64,000 nt of DNA. Origin: Bernardetia sp. Its GTDB lineage: Bacteria; Bacteroidota; Bacteroidia; Cytophagales; Bernardetiaceae. Below the pieces are notes generated by a model, which was not told where the DNA came from, did not search any database, and saw only the letters and a list, made by a program, of their open reading frames with translations. Positions 17,119-24,898 of this stretch are shown here, piece by piece. The position numbers and the translations under genes are program-made. How positions within the stretch are numbered: the first letter of the stretch is position 1; each line of letters opens with the position of its first letter. The stretch is from the NCBI GenBank assembly GCA_020630575.1, contig JAHDBD010000019.1, positions 26,729 through 90,728 of the forward strand, written 5' to 3'.

Positions 17119-17579
17119 AAACAAGGCAATATCTATTACTTTAACCTCTATAAACTGATTGTGTAGATGTTCAAAATCTTTATCTGTTGTAAGTAAAGTT
17201 GCTTTTGATGCCATTGCAGAAGCTGCTATCCACAAATCATTTTTACCCATGTTTCTAACACTCATTCCTTTCGGTAAAGGTTTCTCTTTTAGTTTTCCTT
17301 GACTATAAGCATCTATAATTCCATAATTATTTATGATAGGAATAGAATTCGCTTTAATAAGGTCAAAACCTTTCAAAATTTGGTTTAGAGCTGTAAGTTT
17401 TGGTTTTCCCCATTGATTTTGACGAGTAGACCAGTAATAGAAGAGAGTTCTCCCAAACTAATATGTGTATATGAAAACCTATTTTCAGAATCTTGTATGT
17501 ATTTTTCTCTAAAAAAATAACTGAATGATTTACTCTTGGCAAGCAAAATCAAAATATTGGTATCTAAAATATAATTCAT
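17113..17579 (-). pseudogene. VapC-like PIN-domain toxin, frameshifted
   Basis: The N-terminal part (17385-17579) has MNYILDTNILIL with the first PIN Asp (D6) and a LGELSS acidic position, then stops. The remainder (17113-about 17430, another frame) gives QNQWGKPKL, an NDLWIAASA segment with the third acidic residue and LLTTDKDFEHL with the fourth, ending DIALFY. Joined near 17425 the two frames make one complete VapC of about 150 residues, so one base has been lost or gained. The start overlaps the upstream antitoxin stop as ATGA. The toxin ribonuclease is presumably inactive unless the shift is a sequencing error. Confidence 0.75.
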
Positions 17580-17908
17580 TTTTTTAGCATTTCTAAAAGT
17601 TCTTCAATTGTTTCATTTTCATCGTCTTCTAAGCTACCAAAATAAGGGATTGCAGTTTCTAAATTGGCAACATAAGGAGAAGGCAAAGTTTCTTTTTCTA
17701 GTTCATCATACGAAATAGTAGAAACAGTTTCTTCTAAACCTAATCCCTCAAAAAGAAGATTTGTATTTTCTAAATCTTCGTAGTTGTCTATATTTTCTAT
17801 TTCCTGTTTTTCTTCTATTTCCTTGTACAAAATACCTAATCTACTTGCCATACTAAGCAGCAAATTTATATCTTGTCCATTAGCAGACTGCAAAATTATT
17901 GTACGCAT
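17576..17908 (-). CDS. Antitoxin-like protein upstream of PIN toxin
   Basis: 110 residues, strongly acidic. It begins MRTIILQSANGQDINLLLSMASRLGI, an N-terminal segment of the small antitoxin type seen in front of PIN genes, and ends in a Glu-rich helix (ETIEELLEMLKK). The ATGA overlap with the toxin start indicates translational coupling. The middle (about 40-95) is acidic and low in complexity, longer than most antitoxins. The identity rests largely on context. Confidence 0.6.
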   Translation of the reverse strand: MRTIILQSANGQDINLLLSMASRLGILYKEIEEKQEIENIDNYEDLENTNLLFEGLGLEETVSTISYDELEKETLPSPYVANLETAIPYFGSLEDDENETIEELLEMLKK

Positions 17909-17971
17909 AGTTTCTAATTAGTTCGTGTAATTTGATTTTTATACAAAAAACTCACTTCTTTTCTACATCAA

Positions 17972-20900
17972 TCAACCCACCTGACAGACCACTCCCAACT
18001 GCTCAATATCTCTAACCAAATCACTGGTAGGGTTTATTTGTAAATGATGCGAAACGGTTTTTATAAAAGTACGTCCTGATTGTGGTGCTTGATGAAAAAA
18101 CTCCATTTTTATTTTACAATCTCCACCTTGGCAGTCATTAAATAAATTCTCTAAATCCATTATCAAGTTTTCATTTAGATTCAATAAATTAATGGCAATA
18201 TTGATACTTGAAATAGGCTTTTGTTTGACATCACTAAGCAGCGAAATATTTTTTATTTTGAGTTCTACTTGGTCAGGATTATTGTATCTCTCCTCCATTC
18301 TTCCAGTAATCAAAAGAAATTCGCCCATCACCAAAAAGCCTTTAAAATGGTCGTATTCCTTCCCAAAGAGCGCAAACTTATAACTTCCAGAATAATCTTC
18401 TAGCGTAAATAATCCAAAGTCTCTTCCAGAGGCTGTCTTTCTGTGGGCTACTTCGATTATCATTCCTCCTACCTTTAGTTCTGCTCCTTTTCTTGCGTTA
18501 GGTAGATTTAAAAGTGTAGAGTTGCATGAGGTTTTCATTTCAATTTTATACTGATCTAATGGGTGTCCAGAAATGAAAAAACCTACGACTTCTTTTTCTT
18601 TATTGAGTTTGTCTATTTCTGTCCATGGCTCTATTTCGGCAAGGCGTGGACGCATAACTTCTACTTTTCCGTCTGCTCCTCCAAACATAGAAACCTGTGC
18701 TGAGGCTGCTTCTTCTTTCTGTGCCTTTGAGTACGCTAAAAGTAATTCTAAATTGGTCTTTCCTGTGTCGGTTGGTGCAAAAATTTGCGCTCTATGCACC
18801 TCTTCAAAACAGTCCAATCCACCTGCAAAAGTTAATGCTTCGAAAGTTCTTTTATTGATAACCGACAAATCCATTCTTTCCACAAAATTGAAAATATCTT
18901 CATATTTTCCTTTGTCTTCTCGTTCTGTAATGATATGCGAAACGGCTGTTTCTCCTGCTCCTTTTATGGCTGCAAGTCCAAAACGAATTTGTCCTTTATC
19001 ATTCACACCAAAACGCTCAATACTTTCATTGACATCAGGTCCTAAAACAGGCACACCAATACGCTGCGCTTCATCAATAAAAAACGTAATTTTATCAATA
19101 CTGCTCATATTGTTGGTCATAACAGCTGCCATATATTCGGCTGGATAATGCGCCTTCAAATAACCTGTTTGAAAAGCCACCACAGAATAAGCTGCCGAGT
19201 GAGAACGATTGAAACCGTAGGCCGCAAATTTTTCCATTACCTCAAAAACCTCTTCGGCTTTTTTCTTATCAATTCCGTGTGTTTTCTTTGCACCTTCTAC
19301 AAAAATGGACTTTTGTTTTGCCATTTCTTCGGCTTTTTTCTTACCCATCGCACGACGCAAAATATCTGCACCACCGAGCGAGTAACCTCCCATGATTTGG
19401 GCTGCTTGCATAATCTGCTCTTGGTAAATCATAATTCCAAAAGTAGGCTCAAGAATAGGTTTTAAGAGTTCGTGAGGATATTCGACAGTTTCTCTTCCAT
19501 GTTTTCGGTCAATATAAGACGGAATAAAATCCATCGGACCTGGACGATACAAGGCATTCATGGCAATCAAATCTTCAATATTTGTAGGTTTTAATTCCTT
19601 CAAATATTTACGCATTCCATCCGACTCAAACTGAAACGTTCCGACAGTATCGCCTCGTTGATAAAGTTCATACGCCTTTACATCATCAATCGGAATTTCG
19701 TCTGGGTCAATTCTAATTCCATGATTTTTTTCAATTAAATCAATGGCATCTTTTATAATAGTTAAAGTTTTCAGACCCAAAAAGTCCATTTTTAGCATTC
19801 CTGCATCTTCAACTACTTTTCCATCAAATTGAGTAATAAAAAGGTCAGCATCTTTGGCTGTACAGACTGGAATATATTCAGTAATATCATCAGGCGCAAT
19901 GATTACACCTGCTGCGTGCGTTCCTGTATTACGAACAGAACCTTCCAAAACCTTAGCATTCTGCAAAACCTTTCCTTGCAAGTCTTTTGCTCTAAAAATT
20001 TGTCGTAGTTCTTCTACTTCATCAAAGGCTTTATCTAGCGTCGTACCAGGTTTCTCAGGAACAAGTTTGGCAATTCTATTTGATTCATCTAAAGGCAATT
20101 CCATCACACGAGCAACATCTTTAATAGACATTTTGGCTGCCATTGTACCATACGTTACAATTTGTGCTACTTGATTACGACCATATTTTTTTACTACATA
20201 ATCGATTACAGATTGTCTTCCTACGTCGTCAAAATCCACGTCAATATCTGGCATAGATACACGTTCAGGATTCAAGAAACGTTCAAAAAGCAGATTGTAA
20301 AGAATAGGGTCAATGTTGGTAATTCCGATGCAATAAGCGACTACAGATCCTGCGGCCGAATTATGAACCAAAAACGAAGAAGTCAAATAATTATGTTCTT
20401 CTTCTACTTCAAAATCGTAAACTAGAGTTTGATTAGGAACGGTTTCTACACTTCTTATTTTGAGTAAAAAACCGTCTTGTTTTTCATTTTTGATTGGCTC
20501 ATAAATATAATTTGCCTTTGCTGCTGTCTTTCCAATTCGCTTGTCTTTTGGAATGGTTACATAATAAGCTGTTTGTGTATTTTTGAATGCTTCTCTTTTG
20601 TCTATTCGATTATCAATTCCTAAAGAAGCTGGAATATTAATTCTCCAACAAAGAAAACGAACTTGGTCAGCTAATTTTCTTGAAACTGTTGTAAATCTAA
20701 ATTTGCCTTCTCCCTCATATCCATCTGCTGCACAATATCCTTCTAAAAACGAAGCTACATTTTCTTCTGATGCAGAAAGAACAAAATCTGGAACGTATTT
20801 AGTTGCTGAACTAAATTCATACTCATCATACAATTTTTTGAAAAGTAAATAAATAGGTTTGCTATTTACTGCCAGTTGTATCAGTTTTCTAGTTTTTGAA

Positions 20901-23401
20901 TGATTTTCGCTTACCTCACAACCAATTTGCTCAAATTTATTTTTTACAAAGTTTAGATTTTCTTTTTCACTTTCATGAAAAGCAAAACCAACAAGAGGAC
21001 GTTCATTTTTACGAATCCAACCATCACCAGTAAAAATTCCAAATATTTTATACCAATCTTTATCTAATATTATTTTTCTCTCTTGTGTTTTTGTTCGTTG
21101 AATGGTATTGCAAAGTGTATTTTGAACGTCATGATAAATTGTTTCTTCATCAAAACGCAAATCATTCAACGCAGAATATTCACTCAAATCAGCCAAATCA
21201 AATTCTTTTATTTCTTTTATTTCAACTTTTGGCTTTGGAACAAAAACCCAATCACCTTCTGAAATGTGTTGCGCTTGTTTCCATTCTAAATTTCCTGTTG
21301 GACGTGGTTTTGACCTTGATTTCTTTGTACTTTCTGCCCAATTTTCATAATTCTTTGGAAAAAGCTGTTTTTCTGTCAGAATTTTATGGTCTTTGGTTAG
21401 TGTAATTCCATCAGTTTCTCCGTAATAGGTTTTTATCTTTAGTAATTCTTCTTTGTTATTGGTCGGATAAACGAATGTATTTTTTACTTTTCTAATCGTT
21501 CCACTCTCTGTAATTACTTTATCTCCAATCTGAATATCACAAATATTTTTTGTTGTTCCGTCATGCAAAACCACCTTTGCATCGGCTGTCAAACAACCAC
21601 GACCTGGTCCCACGGCAACACCAATTCTCCTAGCTTCATTAATGAAATCCTGTACAATCAAAAAGTAACCAGGAAAACCCATGTCCTTCATGATTTTGAG
21701 TTCTAAATCTATACGTTCTCTAATGGCAGGCGTAATTTCTTTATAGCGTTTTGCTGCACCTTCATACGCCAAATGAGCCAAATATGAATCTTCATCTGGA
21801 AACTCTGCTGGAATTTCATATTTTGGCAATAAAATATCACGCTTTAGCTTTATAACTTCCGTTTTATTTACAATTTCCATTGTCGTTTCAATGGATTCTG
21901 GAAGGTCTGCAAAAAGCTGATTCATTTCTTCGGCAGACTTAAAATAAAATTCGTGATTCGGAAAACCAAAACGATAACCACGACCACGACCCACAGGCGT
22001 ACTTTTCGGAATGCCATCTTTTACACACAAAAGTGTATCATGAGCATCTGCATCTTCTTTTTTGAGATAAAAACAATCGTTGGAAGCAAAGTATTTTACA
22101 TCGTATTTGTCAGCCCAACTCAACAAGATTTCATTTACTCGCTCTTCTTCTTCTAATCCATGACGTTGAAGTTGAATATAAAAATCATCTCTAAACTCTT
22201 CTAACCACCATTGAAAAGCCTCTTCAGCTTGTAACTCTCCCACATTCAAAATTAATTGAGGAATTTCTGATCCAATTCCTCCTGTGGTGGCAATTACATT
22301 TTCTTTATATTTTACAATAAGCTCTCTATCGATACGTGGAACACCTGCATAATATCCATCTACATATCCATAAGAACACATTTTGGCAAGATTATGATAC
22401 CCTGCTTGATTTTTAGCTAAGAAAACTTGTTTGGTACGACGGTCTGGATTGTCTTTTGTAAATTTATGTTTGTGTCTGTCTTCTGTCAAATGTAGCTCTG
22501 CACCAATAATTACTTTTATACCTAATTTTTCGCCTTCCCCAACAGCATAAAAAGCACCATGCATATTTCCAATATCGGTAATGGCAATGGCAGGCATTCC
22601 CATTTCGTGGGCTTTAGCGACTAATTTTTTGACATTTGCTGTACTCTGTAAAATCGAAAATTGAGAGTGCGTATGAAGATGCACAAAAGGCAAAATTTCG
22701 TCTAGCTTTCTGTCTTTTTTTAATCTATCACTTGCCTTACTTTTCTTTTGTACTTGCCCAAAATTAGCCTCATCCAATTCTGGAGCTTGATAAACAACCA
22801 TTTCAGGTGTAATATCTTCTACTGTCGGCACTACTTTATTTTGTAAAAGTCCGAAAAAACATTTTGCCGTCGCATCCACATCATACGCAGCATCGTGAGC
22901 ATCTGCAAAAGGAACTCCGAAAAGTTTGGTGTGAAGCTCAGTAAGTGTAGGCCATTTGAAACGCCCACCACGACCACCTTGAATCGCTACAAAATCCACC
23001 GAAGTTAGTTTTGTACAAAGCGTTTCTTTTTCCATAAAACCACGCTCAATACTGGTTCTATGAAATTCTGCACCCATTATGGCTACATCAAATTCTACAT
23101 TGTGTCCGATGAGAATATCAGCTTTCCCATAATCATCAGCAAAAGCATTCAGAACATCAGCAAGAGGTTTTCCTTGTTCTGTTGCTCTTTTGGTAGAAAT
23201 TCCGTGAACTTTTTCAGCGTTAAAAGGAATCGTAAATCCATCAGGATAAACGATATGATTTTGAGCAGACAATAAATTTCCTGTTTTGTCGTGCAACTGC
23301 CAAGCAATTTGGACAAGACGAGGCCAGTTGTCAGAATCTGTAACTGGTGCATTAAAGTTTTTTGGAAGTCCTGTGGTCTCGGTGTCGAATACTAAATACA
23401 T
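17972..23401 (-). CDS. dnaE: DNA polymerase III alpha subunit with fused exonuclease and intein
   Basis: 1809 residues. Order: DEDDh 3'-5' exonuclease (1-190; D6 and E8 in FDTETTG, then GHNVEFD and HDAAYD), PHP domain (about 240-400; FVHLHTHSQFS), polymerase palm interrupted by an intein (603-1014), catalytic PDIDVDFDD, fingers with the helix-hairpin-helix region, and a C-terminal OB fold (LKVGGMIIEVAHRKTASGRDFG). The extein alone is 1397 residues. It is the replicative polymerase, and the N-terminal exonuclease is the DnaQ/epsilon proofreading type fused in cis. The last codons (IEQLGVVCQVG) are repeated at 17091. The intein must be spliced out for activity. Confidence 0.96.
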   Translation of the reverse strand: MYLVFDTETTGLPKNFNAPVTDSDNWPRLVQIAWQLHDKTGNLLSAQNHIVYPDGFTIPFNAEKVHGISTKRATEQGKPLADVLNAFADDYGKADILIGHNVEFDVAIMGAEFHRTSIERGFMEKETLCTKLTSVDFVAIQGGRGGRFKWPTLTELHTKLFGVPFADAHDAAYDVDATAKCFFGLLQNKVVPTVEDITPEMVVYQAPELDEANFGQVQKKSKASDRLKKDRKLDEILPFVHLHTHSQFSILQSTANVKKLVAKAHEMGMPAIAITDIGNMHGAFYAVGEGEKLGIKVIIGAELHLTEDRHKHKFTKDNPDRRTKQVFLAKNQAGYHNLAKMCSYGYVDGYYAGVPRIDRELIVKYKENVIATTGGIGSEIPQLILNVGELQAEEAFQWWLEEFRDDFYIQLQRHGLEEEERVNEILLSWADKYDVKYFASNDCFYLKKEDADAHDTLLCVKDGIPKSTPVGRGRGYRFGFPNHEFYFKSAEEMNQLFADLPESIETTMEIVNKTEVIKLKRDILLPKYEIPAEFPDEDSYLAHLAYEGAAKRYKEITPAIRERIDLELKIMKDMGFPGYFLIVQDFINEARRIGVAVGPGRGCLTADAKVVLHDGTTKNICDIQIGDKVITESGTIRKVKNTFVYPTNNKEELLKIKTYYGETDGITLTKDHKILTEKQLFPKNYENWAESTKKSRSKPRPTGNLEWKQAQHISEGDWVFVPKPKVEIKEIKEFDLADLSEYSALNDLRFDEETIYHDVQNTLCNTIQRTKTQERKIILDKDWYKIFGIFTGDGWIRKNERPLVGFAFHESEKENLNFVKNKFEQIGCEVSENHSKTRKLIQLAVNSKPIYLLFKKLYDEYEFSSATKYVPDFVLSASEENVASFLEGYCAADGYEGEGKFRFTTVSRKLADQVRFLCWRINIPASLGIDNRIDKREAFKNTQTAYYVTIPKDKRIGKTAAKANYIYEPIKNEKQDGFLLKIRSVETVPNQTLVYDFEVEEEHNYLTSSFLVHNSAAGSVVAYCIGITNIDPILYNLLFERFLNPERVSMPDIDVDFDDVGRQSVIDYVVKKYGRNQVAQIVTYGTMAAKMSIKDVARVMELPLDESNRIAKLVPEKPGTTLDKAFDEVEELRQIFRAKDLQGKVLQNAKVLEGSVRNTGTHAAGVIIAPDDITEYIPVCTAKDADLFITQFDGKVVEDAGMLKMDFLGLKTLTIIKDAIDLIEKNHGIRIDPDEIPIDDVKAYELYQRGDTVGTFQFESDGMRKYLKELKPTNIEDLIAMNALYRPGPMDFIPSYIDRKHGRETVEYPHELLKPILEPTFGIMIYQEQIMQAAQIMGGYSLGGADILRRAMGKKKAEEMAKQKSIFVEGAKKTHGIDKKKAEEVFEVMEKFAAYGFNRSHSAAYSVVAFQTGYLKAHYPAEYMAAVMTNNMSSIDKITFFIDEAQRIGVPVLGPDVNESIERFGVNDKGQIRFGLAAIKGAGETAVSHIITEREDKGKYEDIFNFVERMDLSVINKRTFEALTFAGGLDCFEEVHRAQIFAPTDTGKTNLELLLAYSKAQKEEAASAQVSMFGGADGKVEVMRPRLAEIEPWTEIDKLNKEKEVVGFFISGHPLDQYKIEMKTSCNSTLLNLPNARKGAELKVGGMIIEVAHRKTASGRDFGLFTLEDYSGSYKFALFGKEYDHFKGFLVMGEFLLITGRMEERYNNPDQVELKIKNISLLSDVKQKPISSINIAINLLNLNENLIMDLENLFNDCQGGDCKIKMEFFHQAPQSGRTFIKTVSHHLQINPTSDLVRDIEQLGVVCQVG
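17981..18008. repeat. Direct repeat of dnaE 3' end, proximal copy
   Basis: Part of the dnaE coding end, matching 17091-17118 at 25 of 28 bases. See that entry for the interpretation as an insertion boundary. Confidence 0.65.
20360..21595 (-). mobile_element. DnaE intein with LAGLIDADG homing endonuclease
   Basis: 412 codons inserted in frame between GPGRG and SAAGS of the polymerase. It starts at Cys603 (CLTADAKV, block A), has block B LTKDHKI, two DOD endonuclease motifs (FGIFTGDGW and FLEGYCAADGY), block F YDFEVEEEHNYL and ends His-Asn before Ser+1, so all splicing residues are present. The endonuclease would cut intein-less dnaE alleles and spread the element. The insertion point is not that of the cyanobacterial split DnaE intein; it lies at the conserved GRGSAAGS active-site loop. 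Confidence 0.95.
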
Positions 23402-23415
23402 ATATGGTAGTGTTT

Positions 23416-23445
23416 TGTCGTTGGTGAGGACACCAACAACGGCAA
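23416..23445 (+). repeat. GTTG-hairpin repeat, copy 2
   Basis: GTTGGTG (23420-23426) pairs with CACCAAC (23431-23437), then AACGGCAA. It lies in the leader of dnaE, 15 bases beyond the start codon. Confidence 0.7.
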
Positions 23446-23460
23446 AGGTAGTGGTTATTC

Positions 23461-23486
23461 ATCGGTGAAAATACCGACAAGGGCAA
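23461..23486 (+). repeat. GTTG-hairpin repeat, diverged copy 3
   Basis: TCGGT-GAAAAT-ACCGA followed by CAAGGGCAA, a degraded relative of the copy immediately before it. The two form a tandem pair upstream of dnaE. Confidence 0.5.
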
Positions 23487-23521
23487 TTTTTCTATAAAAC
23501 ATCAACTAAGTTGATAATTAT

Positions 23522-23689
23522 TTATTTTCGTTTTTCTAATTCTTTCTTAACTTCTAAAACAAATTCTTCACTCACTTTTAAGACTTTGGCAATTTGAGAA
23601 ATTGTTAAATCTGTATTTAATAATCCATTCTCAACAAAATCTTTACTTAATCTTGCATGTTGTTCTTCGTAGGACTCCACAATTTTCAA
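23522..23689 (-). CDS. Small helix-turn-helix tail ORF, 55 aa
   Basis: From TTG at 23689 (or GTG at 23680, 52 aa) to the stop at 23522. It contains LTISQIAKVLKVSEEFVLEVKKEL, closely similar in pattern to the C-terminal tail of the nuclease gene just upstream (ITQIAESLNIPEEEVLKIK). It begins 5 bases after that gene's stop in another frame. It may be a duplicated or frameshifted tail of an Rpn-type protein rather than an independent gene. Confidence 0.45.
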   Translation of the reverse strand: MKIVESYEEQHARLSKDFVENGLLNTDLTISQIAKVLKVSEEFVLEVKKELEKRK

Positions 23690-23693
23690 GTTT

Positions 23694-24557
23694 TTAAAGT
23701 TGATTGTTTTTAATTTTTAAAACTTCTTCTTCTGGAATATTTAGAGATTCAGCAATTTGAGTAATAGTAAGTACATTCAAAGATAAAAGTTGTTTAGCAG
23801 ATTTATACGTATTCTGTTTGGCAATCTCTCTTTCCTCCTCTCTAGCCGTCTGCAATACATTTTTCAAATCTCTAAGTTGTTTCAAACTCTCTTCGTATTC
23901 CATTTGACTCGGACGAGGAAGTTTAGCTAGTTCGGCAGATTCAAAGAAATGTTTGAATATTTTTTCTTGAAAACGTGCAGGTAGTTGTTCTAAAATATCT
24001 AAATTCTTGAAAACATAATACCATTTATCTTCAAGTGTTTCTAGTTCGTGTTCTTCCTTTAAAAAATTAGGCATTTGAAGATAAACAAGTGTATATTTTT
24101 CATAAAAAACCTCTTTCGTTTCAACATCTAATAATTTAACAATTCGTTTTACTTTTGTATCATCTTCTTGTGTTGCTGGATTAGTAAACTTAAAATTCAG
24201 AATAGAAACAGTATAAACAGGCTTTAATTCATAACTCCAATCATTTCCTCTTATAGCTTGTTCTTGAATGGGAAAAGTAGAATAATAAAGTGTTCTATCT
24301 TTAAAAAACTCTTGTCTTGCTCGTTGTAATTCTACAATAAACTTTTCCCCTTTTTCATTTTCACAATGCAAATCAAATATTACTTTTCGTTCCACTTCTG
24401 AAATTCCTTGACGCTCAACATTTTTATAGGTTAAGTTTGCAATTTGTTGGTCAGGCAAAATAGAATTCAAAAAGCTAATCAAAAACTTTTTGTTGCTTTC
24501 TGAACCAAACAAATGTTTGAAACCAAAATCAGTAAACGGGTTAATATATCTTGCCAT
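23694..24557 (-). CDS. Rpn-family PD-(D/E)XK nuclease / putative transposase
   Basis: 287 residues from ATG 24557, giving MARYINPFTDFGFKHLFG, the hallmark start of the PDDEXK_2 / Rpn recombination-promoting nuclease family. The core (about 15-110) has KVIFDLHCENEKGEKFIVELQ, where D and E-x-Q fit the nuclease motif. The C-terminal tail (about 255-285) is a small helix-turn-helix (ITQIAESLNIPEEEVLKI). Such genes are multi-copy in Bacteroidota genomes and are linked to RecA-independent recombination. The following 55-codon ORF repeats the tail. Confidence 0.85.
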   Translation of the reverse strand: MARYINPFTDFGFKHLFGSESNKKFLISFLNSILPDQQIANLTYKNVERQGISEVERKVIFDLHCENEKGEKFIVELQRARQEFFKDRTLYYSTFPIQEQAIRGNDWSYELKPVYTVSILNFKFTNPATQEDDTKVKRIVKLLDVETKEVFYEKYTLVYLQMPNFLKEEHELETLEDKWYYVFKNLDILEQLPARFQEKIFKHFFESAELAKLPRPSQMEYEESLKQLRDLKNVLQTAREEEREIAKQNTYKSAKQLLSLNVLTITQIAESLNIPEEEVLKIKNNQL

Positions 24558-24898
24558 AGCTTTATAAAAAGTAAAGTTTAAAAACACACTACGAATTTAC
24601 AAAAAAATGCTCAAAATATGAGCAGAAATAGTTTTTATTTCTAGTAAAAAAATGAAAATTCTGCTTTTTCATTTGAGTCTTATAGACTAGAAATATAAAA
24701 AAAGGAGATGTTTATAGGATATACTTTGTTAAAACTAATTGCTAATTATCTGAAAATAATTACATTTACAAAAGTAAGTAAATTTAGAACTTTTTCTAAA
24801 AGACAAACGTTGAAATCAGTTATCTATTCCAATAAAACGTAATACAAAAACTGAGCTTATAATTCCTACAACTTAATTAATTACCAAATCAAAAAAAT
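24558..24898. other. Divergent intergenic region, nothing clear
   Basis: AT-rich spacer between the nuclease (leftward) and the Sel1/Hsp90 operon (rightward). It must hold both promoters. I see no strong -7 element, hairpin or ORF. Confidence 0.5.

Noticed and set aside
16368..17129. Longer start for the HEPN-like protein (MPCFIEQSGVVCQWG...)
   Set aside because: The extra 25 codons are the repeated dnaE 3' end and overlap the VapC stop; the ATG at 17054 is the natural start.
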